From contig NC_020169.2 of NCBI RefSeq assembly GCF_000224145.3, forward strand, positions 1,339,479-1,403,478: a DNA stretch of 64,000 bases, in the 5' to 3' direction. This DNA comes from Ciona intestinalis (Eukaryota > Chordata > Ascidiacea > Phlebobranchia > Cionidae). The notes under the pieces are model-generated. The model made no database searches, had not been told where the DNA came from, and saw only the letters and a program-made list of their open reading frames with translations. Shown here one piece after another: positions 12,901 to 23,014 of the stretch (the first letter of the stretch is position 1; each line of letters begins with the position of its first letter). A program made the translations under genes and the position numbers.

Positions 12901-15710
12901 TGGCACAATCGGTTAGCATTAAGCTAATTACGCCTGTGGAGTGTTAGTTTAGAGAGGAAGTAGACTTAAAAATAAATTTAATGAGCTGAGTGACAATGTC
13001 AAATCGACAACACCAGATGTTGCCAGCAGTTGAAGATTTTGGTGAATCCGCAACCGCGTCAGTGATTTTTCCTCGTTTTTTTTTGTGGATCAATCGGCAA
13101 TGTATCTTGTTGTAGTTAAATTCCCGTCCAACAAACCCGACACTTTAATATATATCATAGGCGCCAGAAGAAATTGCAATAAAATTTCAAAAGCCGCAAA
13201 AGCTGTAAATGTTTTTACGATTGAAGTTCTTGCCTGGAAGTCGCGTTATTATGAACGATTGGTTAAAACGTTTCAGAACTGTCAACACTGTTTGCTTAGA
13301 TTGCGGTTCAATCAAGCCCCTATTTCTTGCAGCAATATTTTGAAACTTATAGCGGTTAGATATAGCGTGATAACCTAATGTTAGTACTGTTGCCGCATGA
13401 CCCCATTTCGCATAAGCCACGACCCTAATGGTTTAAATATACCCTATGTAAACTCGTTGTGCACACTTGTATTTGTCAAATCATTCATACAAACGAAGTG
13501 AAATTAGTACACCACCATTCCAAGTGTAGGCCAGATCACGTTTTAATCGTGAATGTCATGCACTTTGACTTGTTTTTAAAGCCTTCGCATTGAAAGTTTT
13601 ATACGGCCCTAAAATTGTTATATCGTCTACTCTTTTACTATGTGACCTATGTATTGATACGATTTTACAGAGACTAAAAAATTACTCAAAAAAGTTAATT
13701 TGCACAAATTTTTGAGTTACTATTCCAAAATCGCAGTTTTTAGTTTGTAAATAATCTGTAATAAAGCTACAAGGCAGACCCAAAATCTTTCACTAAATTA
13801 CAAATCTTTGTGTCGCATGTAAACCGTAAATGCATACTTGCCGGGATTATTTGCTTGCTGCCTTGTTGCGCACACAGATTAAATTAATGTTTTTTCGCGA
13901 ATTTCCCATGCTGCGATTGAATGTCTAGCAACCCGTGGCTATTTCGCACGTTAGTCGTCATTTGTTGACAAGTTATGACTACGTCACGCGGAGCCCAACT
14001 GGAGGAAACGCTTAAGAAGATTAAAGTTCCGCCAATAAACGTTAACACGCTGTGATTCCTCGCTCACAAGTTCAAGCCTAATACATTATTTACTCGAGCT
14101 TAATTTCAGGCTTAATTATATTCACGAATTCCATGGTAGAAATATTGCAATGCGCGCAAAGAATTCAAGTATACGACGTCTGCAGAATCCATTGAACATT
14201 TGTAATGCATCAAAGTTGTTGGCGTGTCGACATGTAATTTCCGAGATCTGTCATTCTTCTTCCACAACGCCATTCCAACTTCCGAGTTTAATCCACGGAT
14301 TAATCGACAGCTGCCGATTTAAGCTTGTCTTCGGAACATACGTTCGGTTATGGCTTCCGTTAACGGTTTGTCGTACGGTGGCAAACTGATGTATTACCAA
14401 GGGCGCGGAATTCACCGCGAATGTGAATTTCGGTGTTTTGCTTACCGAATATAGTTCGAAGTAACCGGCGACTTCCCTTCGTGACACTGATAGTGAATTC
14501 GTTTCCCGCGCTACGATGTCCCTTGCCCGCTATATGGATGAATCATGTAGTTCCAGGCGCATAGGAACTCTCTATGCGGGTTGGTTTTAAGCACGCCATG
14601 GATAAACACGATGTATGTCTGCGAAGTCGCAGCGGTGTCAGTGGTTTCAATAACCATAATTAGCTGTCAGTCATTCGTGAACAGACGAGTGTTACGTTAA
14701 TTACCCCGCCGCCGAAGTATGTTTGGGCATCAACCGGATTACGGGTCGTTAAAGTAGGCTACACAAGTCGTTGCTTATCTTTGCCCGCCATGCCTTGTTA
14801 AAAGGCAGGTTCCTCGTGAACAGATTCGGTATTGCCGCATCGCTGCCGACCTGTTCTGGTTAAAATACGTGCGAAACTTAGTTTAGATTTTGTCGTCATC
14901 GTGATCCTTATGCGCATTTGCTAAATTTTCGTTCACGTTTTACTGAAAGTTGTAAAGTCCCGAAACACACGTCCAAGGCTGCGATCGCTTATGTTTATGC
15001 ACTCAAACTTCGGATAAATTGTTCGCTCGACACGATACAGTGCCGGGTAGGTCAACAGTGATAAAATAACATTTGCCGTAGCGCCGGAGACAAATTTTAG
15101 AAAAAGGCATCGGGGTGTTAAAATCCGCCCACGGTCCTCGAAACCCCGCGCTGGCCTTTGTATAAAAGACCGCGATTTTTCTGTAAGCCTCAAATATTTC
15201 AATCTACCTCACTGAGGTAGCAACAGCTAAAGGTAGAGTGAAGTACATAAAGATGTTGACCAGCAAAGTAGTTTTGTTGATTTAGATGTCTCAATATCTT
15301 TGTCATGCAATGTTCTATTGTGACATGGGGTGGATTTTTCTATTTTGTTATCTATAGTAGGATAATATGTGATTGCGGTTTGAGTACCAAGAACAGAAAT
15401 GTTATAATACAGTGGCATAACCGGGGAGGCATCCGGGAAGTTAATGCTGAACGCTGATAAGTTTTTAACGATTCGGTTTCTATATGCACGCAAGTTTTGC
15501 GGGAGTCGCATTCTTTAGTTTGATAGCGGCAATCGGGTAAAAAACTTTCCTGGTTGATCGAACAGAAAAACGCAGTCGTGTGTCGTGTTTGCTCATATAT
15601 AGGGGCAACCAGGTTTGAACTAATATTTCGCATCACAGAACACAAGACAAAAGTGTGTTTAACTAAGTGACATTCTGTTTAAAACTTAAACTACAAACTT
15701 CGTGCAAAAA
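9935..15710. other. 5.8-kb CpG-rich intergenic region, no supported gene
   Basis: This lies between the centlein stop and the ALDH start. I found no coding exon: reading frames here reach at most about 159 codons, without recognisable domains or a linked splice structure. None of the MITE or SINE copies that fill neighbouring introns was seen. CpG is visibly more frequent than in the gene bodies. Nothing here shows a known RNA gene. A perfect 8+1+8 palindrome (CTACCTCA C TGAGGTAG) lies near 15205-15222. The region presumably holds ALDH control elements; that is inference. Confidence 0.6.
10048..10053 (+). terminator. Candidate poly(A) signal of centlein
   Basis: AATAAA lies about 115 bases after the centlein stop codon. 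It is a plausible 3' end signal, with no transcript evidence. Confidence 0.45.
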
Positions 15711-18700
15711 ATGTCTTCAGTCGTATCAGCAGTACCAGCAGCCTCTCAAATCCCCGAGGTGAACAAGGACCCAGTGTCCTGCATCCCATGGCCCATTCCA
15801 CCCCCCAACCCTGGACTGGATATCAAATACAACAAGGTAACATATTTTTGCTTTTAGTTTGATATTCCTGTCATAATTTGATTCTTTTTAATGTAGCCTA
15901 AGTTGTGTATTTTATGTCTAGTTAAAAGGTCGTATATGCGCGTCGTCCGTTGTTGTATAACTTGTCTATATTTGCACAATGAATGGGTGATTACTGATTA
16001 TTAGTCTTGCCAGTTTACAATCTATACTGAATTGGGCCACATGGATTACCCATTAACTCATAAAACGCTAAGACGAGCTGTAAGAATTCCTTCACAGTAC
16101 CTTTGCCCCGTGTTAACCCTATATATAGTAGGATGGGGAAAGATGAGACACCTTTTTATTCGATTTTCTCGTTCCATTTGGAAGTAAACACAGAAAATTT
16201 AAAGAATTATAAAACCGTATCCTCACGGCTCCCATAGACCATTGTTAACGGTTTAAAACGCGATCGGGATATTTGGATACTATGTGCTAAAAGTGTCCCA
16301 TCTTTCCCCATATTACTATATCAGTATATACTGAAATCGCCAAATTACGCTTAAAGTTTGCAAGCTGCCAAAAATGTGACACAGTTTACAGTTTTATCCG
16401 AATTTTATCCTCCAAGGTAGTTGGAAACATATCTTTTTGTTTACCCGTAACAATCTTTGCTTATAATGCAAGCAAATAATACGTTCGTGACAAGTACAAC
16501 TTGTTAAGATGCCAACAAAAATAATCAATAACAAACATTGTAATAAATTCACCTCCGCCCCGCCCCCTTTTACCCGTGATGCGTTTATTATTAAGACACC
16601 CAGCTCCGAGCAGCGGTTGCTTTAACAGTAATAGCTGCGGTCGTATGCCGTGCATCGATTCGATCTCTGAGGTTTTTCGACAACGTAACTTCGTAATATG
16701 TTATGCAATTTTCCGTGATTCGAAGTACCGCTGCTGATTATCTTATAATATTCAACGCTCCCAGCCATTCTTGATCTCCGTGGCATCGCTGCTCAGCTAC
16801 CACACGTCGCCTTAATTAGACAAATGCCTCGAAGCGTGTTGTTCAATACCAAGGGCTGGATTATAACATGACAGTTTAATCGACGGCTTCGACGTTATCT
16901 GTATATTATATCATAGAATCTTAAAAGCGAATACGACCATTATAAGAAGCGGGTTATCGCCAAAACAGTATTTATGTATATATATGATAACAAATAAACG
17001 ATGCTCTTTAATTGGTAAATTGGTGGCACCAAACGTTAACCTTAACATTAATTGTATATTATTTACTCTTTGCCAAGTAAAAGCCAATTGGTTATTTGTG
17101 TACTGGTTACGTGCAATATGTGTAAAAATGCCAATTTGCTCCGAACATAAAGGAACATTTGTCTTCCCTTATAGCGCATTATAGCAAGATGCGCATAAAT
17201 TCCCTTGTTCTTTTTCATCTGCCAATCTGAACCATCTCGTTTACATGAAGCAGAACATTATGGGCGCCCGATAGCGCAACTTATACTTTTATCCATAGTT
17301 ATCAGCCGACTTTGTGAGCTTGTTCCGCCGCCGCGGTCGAGCAGGCAGGCTATATTGACATACCTTCACGATAAGGTCACTATAATAGGTGGTATCATAT
17401 TCCCATTGCAAGCCCACGGCCGTGCTTTTTATTAAACTCAATTTTGAACTTGCACATAACGTATGTCGTTTAGGCATTATGATTATAATACTTAAAAAAA
17501 TGGGTTTCTAAATTTACCTAACTCGCAAACGTAATGGCACCTCATTACACACTCGTAGCGTTAAACTACGCACTTTAACAATGTCATTATCTTTGTCAAC
17601 CGGACCTTAAATTTGACCACTTACATAACAGTACAATATGTGGCAGCAACGCTAACCGGAACAAACTTGTTATTTCTAGATATTTATCTCCAATGAATGG
17701 GTTGATGCGTGTGACGGTGAAGAAATCGATGACGTTAATCCGGCAACAGAGAAGGTCATCACCAAAGTTGCGTACGGGAAGCAGGTAATCCAATTACCTC
17801 TGACTTCACTATTTTAACTATTGCGGTTTGATCTTGTTAGGTTGGATAAACCATTTACCATTTTACTATCTATATATACAGCGGTCTTCAGTTCAATTTT
17901 AGTCAAATACCGCAGCCAGTTTTTCAAATGTAATTAATTATGTAAATATTTTTCTGAAAGGCTGACGTCGACCGCGCGGTGGCAGCAGCGAGCAAAGCGT
18001 TCCAACCTAGCTCAAAATGGAGGCGAATGGATGCTTCAGATAGAGGAGTGCTCATCAACAAGCTAGCTGATTTAATCGACGCTAATAAATGCTATCTGGC
18101 GGTAAGTTTCATGCTAAGTGTCATCTGATTCCAATTTCCTTGTATCTGATGCAACTCTCACGTTCCGCTAAATTGGCCTAAATTTAAATATAAAGCGAAC
18201 GTTAGTATTCGGTTTCGTCACATTGATCGTAAAAAGATTAAAACAAACATGTCTACCTTGTATATCGATAACACTTCCACGTTTTTAAACCGAAACATAC
18301 CCTGAAGCATGACGGGTTTTCTTGCAAAATTGATTGCAGTTGAACAATTTGCAAAATATTTCTGCCGTTTTCATTACCACCAAAGGTATAAACTCTATAA
18401 TTTGTAAAAAAAGAAACATATAAGACTGTGGGCAAGATAAAACACCTTGAGCACATAATATACAAATATCCTGATCGTGTTTTAAACAATTAACAACGGT
18501 ATATGAAGTAGTGAGGTTACTGCTTTATAATTCGTTGAATGTTCTTTGTTTACTACTTAATGGTAAGAAAATCGAATGAAAAGGTGTCCCGCCCTTTCCC
18601 AACCTTAATACTTGTACAAGTGCAATTTTGTAAACATCATTTATTTTACAGTGTTTGGAATCTTTAGACTGTGGCAAGCCTTACACACACTCGTTTTTCA

Positions 18701-21700
18701 TGGACACTGGTGTTTCTAAGATATTGCGTTACTATGCTGGTTGGACCGATAAAATGCATGGCAAGACACTTCCCGTGGATGGAGATTACCTTAGTTACAC
18801 TTTGGTGCAACCCGTTGGTGTCTGTGGACTTATTTTACCGGTAAGAAATTCATGCATTATTGTCGCGGTTTCGGTTATTTAACATTTTACAAAAAGCCGT
18901 GTGTGTGTGTTCTGAAAAAATTTAATGTCATACTAGTAGTAAAACCGCTAGTGGCGTTTTTAACTTGATTTACAAACGTATTAATCACCCTTCGCTTTTC
19001 GCAGTGGAATGTGCCCCTGATTTCTCTGTGCATGAAGATAGGGCCAGCTCTCTGCTGTGGTAACACTGTAGTTATCAAGCCAAACGAACAGACTCCGCTA
19101 TCCGCTTTATACATTGCATCACTGGCAAAAGAAGCCGGTTTTCCTGAAGGTGTATTCAATGTTGTACCAGGTGGTCCTGAGGCAGGAGCAGCAATGGCAA
19201 GTCATTCCGGCATCAACAAAATCTCTTTCACCGGTTCTATTGCTGTAAGTTGAGTTTTTATACAAAGTATGGTGGAATGGGGTAAAATTAAACATGTTTT
19301 AACTCTTTTTCCTCGTCCCATTTCGCAGTAAACAAAGAGTATTTACAGAATTATTTTAAAAATATACTTACAGCACAGTGCTATAATTCAGTTTAAGATT
19401 AAAGCGTGAAAACTATTGAGTTATGGTAAAAAGAACAAGAGTTTAATTTAAACATTTTCAGGTCGGTCGCAAAATCGAGGAAAGTTCGGCGAAAACGAAC
19501 TTGAAACGACTTACATTGGAGTTGTCAGGAAACTGCCCAAACATCGTGTTTGCTGATGCGGATCGTAAGTGTCGACTTAACCTTTAAAATTGGTCAATTA
19601 TAAAGAATTAAATGATGCAACCTTCATCTTTCAGTTTGATTTATACGTGTCTGGTTTCCGACTATCTGAAGTCTGTTTTTTGAAGTATGAGTCAATATAA
19701 GAGTCACTGTTTATCACCGTTACATTGCTCCTATAATCATGGAGTTTCTTTTAGTTGACTATGCTGTTGAAAACGCCCACCAAGCCGTGTTCATGAACCA
19801 AGGCCAATTATGTACAGCTGGTGCAAGGACTTTCGTACAAGAAGATATTTATGACGAATTTGTTGCTAAGAGCGTTGCTAGGGCAGCCAGGAGAATTGTA
19901 GCTGATCCATTTCAGCTTCACTCTGAACAAGGACCACAGGTGAACTTACTTACACTGACTTTATAATTGAGAACTTTCTGACACAAAGAGCACGGACATG
20001 GCACATAAAATGCCCCGTTAGCCTTTACTTTACAATCTAAAATATTGCCTGTAAAAAGTTAAAGTGAAAATATGGTCTCTGTGAAAGTTCATTTATCAGT
20101 ATATTTTAAAATTAACTTTACTTTAGATCAGCCAAAAACATTTGGATTCGATACTTGGATATGTAAAGTCAGGCATTGAAGAAGGTGCAAAGTTAGAATG
20201 TGGTGGAAGCAGACATGGGAGCACTGGTTATTACATGCAACCAACTGTGTTTTCTAACGTTACTGATACGATGCGGATCGCTAAAGAAGAGGTGAGCATT
20301 GGTCATTCGGTTTTACATGGAAGCTTACTATTGAATTGCATTATTTAGGTTCGAAATTTACATCAACAAAAATATTTTCTAATATAAAAAATACAACGTA
20401 TGGGCTCGCCTGTCTCTAACCCAGAGGTTTAAGTCTGGTCGCCGCTACCACCATGGGCGTGTATCCTTGGGCAAGACACTTGGGTTGTCTAAATTGTACA
20501 TCAAAAAATACATCAAAAAAACAAAACAATCAACTGCCCACAAAGTTACATACGTGGTAACTCCTAAGCTGGTGCGAGGTGTATGAAACAAAACACGTAC
20601 TCGTGTTATAACGAATGTCGTTTACCGGCCACGCAAGTATAAGATTTACCGATTGACCAAGCCGTATACGTGGATGGTTCTTCAGTTAACACTTTCCCGT
20701 AAGCCTACAAATAATATACCAGAACATACTAATGTTAAATATTTATTTTCCAGATTTTCGGACCAGTCCAGTGTATTTTTAAGTTCAAAACAGTTGAAGA
20801 AGTTATACAAAGAGCTAACAACACTGAGTATGGTTTAGCTGCTGGCATTTTTACCAAAGATGTATCAGTAGCTTTGGAAATGGCAAAGGCGCTTGAATCA
20901 GGAACTGTTTGGTAAGTCTTCTAGAACGTTTTACTTGATCAAAATTTTGACCTAGATAAATTACTGAAGTTAAGCCTTTTGTTTATAATGCAGTTCTGGT
21001 TTTAAGTAAATGTTTTTTTCGATCTCAGGGTGAACTGCTACAACGCTTTTGCTGTACAAAGTCCTTTTGGTGGCCTGAAAATGTCCGGAAAAGGAAAGGA
21101 AATGTAAGTGAAATTAAAATTTTCTCTACAAATATAGTACTGTGGGGGAAGATGGGACATCATTAGCACAGCACATCAAAATATTATGATCGTGTTTTAA
21201 ACAATTAACAACGGTTTATGGAAGTCGTGAGGATACACTTTTAGAATTCTTTGAATGTTTTTTAGTATAGTAGGTAGGGGGAAGATTGGACACTTTTTCA
21301 TTCTATTTTCTAGCTCATTTGGCGGTAAACAAAGAACATTCAAAGAATTATAAAACCGTATCCTCACGACTACCACAAATCGCTGTTCATTGTTTAAAAT
21401 ACGATTATGGATATTTGGATATTATGTGCTAAAGATGTCCCATATTCTCCCACCCTACCATATAAATAGCCAAGAAGATAAAATAAAAATGGGGCTTTTT
21501 CCCCACCCTACTATATATAACAATGTACTGTATATCATTGTAGATACTGTACTAAGTAACTTACCACTTTTCTAGCAATATCGCTTATTCTTGTTGCTTT
21601 TATTACAGGGGCGAAGAAAGCCTTCGAGAATTTTCCGATGTCAAGACAGTCACTTTAAAACTGCCGCAAATTCAGAATATTTCTATTGGCACTGGATCTA

Positions 21701-21738
21701 CCGTTCAATACAGTACACCGAAAGTTTCGCCTAACTAA
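15711..21738 (+). CDS. ALDH1A: ALDH1A-type aldehyde dehydrogenase (retinal dehydrogenase-like), 538 aa
   Basis: Exons: 15711-15836, 17680-17784, 17961-18101, 18652-18840, 19005-19244, 19462-19564, 19755-19939, 20127-20291, 20754-20911, 21029-21103, 21609-21738; phases agree throughout, giving 538 aa plus TAA. Members of this NAD-dependent cytosolic family oxidise aldehydes, including retinal to retinoic acid. The sequence follows ALDH1A end to end: [50 protein letters not shown] (Asn169 kept), [14 protein letters not shown] (Lys192 and Glu195 kept), TLELSGNCP (general-base Glu268 kept), GQLCTAG (nucleophile Cys302 kept), EEIFGPVQ (Glu399 kept), [15 protein letters not shown]. Departures are ELSGN for the usual ELGGK, GSIAVG for GSTEVG, and a one-residue-shorter PGGPEAG loop. 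The N-terminus is somewhat longer than in ALDH1A1. Substrate is not provable; divergence leaves room for a non-retinal substrate. Confidence 0.93.
16124..16320. mobile_element. MITE copy 6, near full length
   Basis: TATAGTAGGATGGGGAAAGA at the left, CCCATCTTTCCCCATATTAC at the right, standard body. First intron of the ALDH gene. Confidence 0.85.
18424..18612. mobile_element. MITE copy 7, reverse orientation
   Basis: The body reads in reverse (GAGCACATAATATACAAATA, CCTGATCGTGTTTTAAACAA), ending GGTGTCCCGCCCTTTCCCAA. Third intron of the ALDH gene. Confidence 0.8.
19268..19350. mobile_element. MITE fragment (copy 8)
   Basis: GTATGGTGGAATGGGGTAAA followed by TTTTTCCTCGTCCCATTTCG and a GTAAACAAAGAG segment match the 5' half of the family; the rest has decayed. 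ALDH intron. Confidence 0.6.
20402..20652 (+). mobile_element. SINE, near full length
   Basis: Head with CTAACCCAGAGGTTTAAGTC, middle with GCGTGTATCCTTGGGCAAGA and TTGGGTTGTCTAAATTGTAC, tail with GGTGCGAGGTGTATGAAACA and GGCCACGCAAGTATAAGATT. ALDH intron. Confidence 0.75.
21137..21464. mobile_element. Two adjacent MITE copies (9a partial reverse, 9b full)
   Basis: 21137-21260 is a partial copy in reverse (GTGGGGGAAGATGGGACATC, then CACATCAAAATATTATGATC). 21265-21464 is a full copy (TAGTAGGTAGGGGGAAGATT to TTCTCCCACCCTACCATATA). A further end fragment, TTTTCCCCACCCTACTATAT, lies at 21497-21516. All are in the last ALDH intron. Confidence 0.75.
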
Positions 21739-21943
21739 ATTGCTTTTTATATTTTAATAACACGACTTCTGCTTGACTGCTTCTTGCGTTGATTATATCT
21801 GAACTTGGTAAGCTATCGTTGAAAGAGCAAGCTTACATCGTGTACAAACAGTTGCTTTTCATATTGTTCGTATTTTGTTATTTCACAATCGTTCTCGCAT
21901 TGGTATTGCGCTCCTATCTTCCGTGGCATACTATTTATGCTGT

Positions 21944-21949
21944 AAATAA
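21944..21949 (+). terminator. Candidate poly(A) signal of the ALDH gene
   Basis: AATAAA, about 206 bases after the ALDH stop codon, in the sequence TGCTGTAAATAAAACC. Confidence 0.5.
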
Positions 21950-22337
21950 AACCAAAAAAGTTACCTCCCGCTTTGTAATTACTCGAGGCAACAACCGCTC
22001 TAATTGACTGCAGTGTAACTTTTAGATACCACGGATAAGTTAACTGGTTTGCAGCAGTGCTTGTACTTACAGCTTCGTGTTTAACTGTTGTGAGGAAACA
22101 GTCTTTAAAATAGAGCTGTATTTCGCATTAGTTTAGGTTTGTGTTAGATCATGAAGCTTTCAGTATCATTTACAGGTATATTGTCGTACTGTTTTTGTTT
22201 TGTATCTAATGTTTCCATAGCTGTATACTGTATTTGCTGGGAGTTCAGTTTTCATTTGAGGCAAAAGTTTACGAGTACAGGTTAACCTCTAAAAAGCAGT
22301 CTAAAATGGCATGTTTTTCTATTCGTTATGCATTCTT

Positions 22338-22501
22338 ATAGTAGGGTAGGGTAAGATGGAATGTTTTCATTCTCTTTTATATTCAGAATTGTATACCTCT
22401 AGCTCCGTAACCTAAAATAGCGTTGATAGTTGTTTAAACACAACTATGCAATAACTGATTTAGGTACTAACTTTATTCCACCTTACGCCACAGTACTATA
22501 T
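22338..22501. mobile_element. MITE copy 10, divergent subfamily
   Basis: The left end TAGTAGGGTAGGGTAAGATG and right end CCTTACGCCACAGTACTATA differ from the main family (TTACGCCACAGT in place of TTCCCCCACCCT). It lies between the convergent ALDH and pseudoprotease 3' ends. Confidence 0.7.
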
Positions 22502-22835
22502 AGTAATTTAAAACTATCTAAAAGGTATAAAAGTGGATACATTTTTTATGTCGCAAAAGGTTTTTGTCACCATTTAACACTAAATAGCTTCTAGTACATT
22601 TAGTTGCCGCCTATAAACATTCATCATTTGCTGTGGACCAAGCGACATGGTTTGAACTCGAAGCACATTTCCGTTTGCAAATGGATGCTCGTATAATTGT
22701 TGTGTTTAATTGATGAGTTACCACTTAGTCAGGCCATGTTATCTGTGTATAGATAGAGAATTCATTTTGAAAAAAGGCTGTTTCTGACTCTCATTCTGTC
22801 ATTCTCATCAAAAGTCATTGCGCATTAACAGCAAA

Positions 22836-22841
22836 TTTATT
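22836..22841 (-). terminator. Candidate poly(A) signal of the pseudoprotease gene
   Basis: TTTATT on the plus strand, i.e. AATAAA on the minus strand, about 175 bases past the stop codon. Confidence 0.4.
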
Positions 22842-23014
22842 AAAATTTATAATATAAAATTTGAACATTTGAATATAACATATAGCTAAAGTCGCTAAAG
22901 GTAATATAAAATGCATGAATATGAATTTACATTTCTATAAAATATGTATATAGAAAATTATACAAAATATTTTACATATAAAAATATGATCTTTAAAAAG
23001 TGCTTGTATAAAAT

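Noticed and set aside
15205..15222. let-7-like TGAGGTAG sequence
   Set aside because: Only the seed-like 8 bases occur, inside a short palindrome; the rest of the mature let-7 sequence and a precursor stem are absent.
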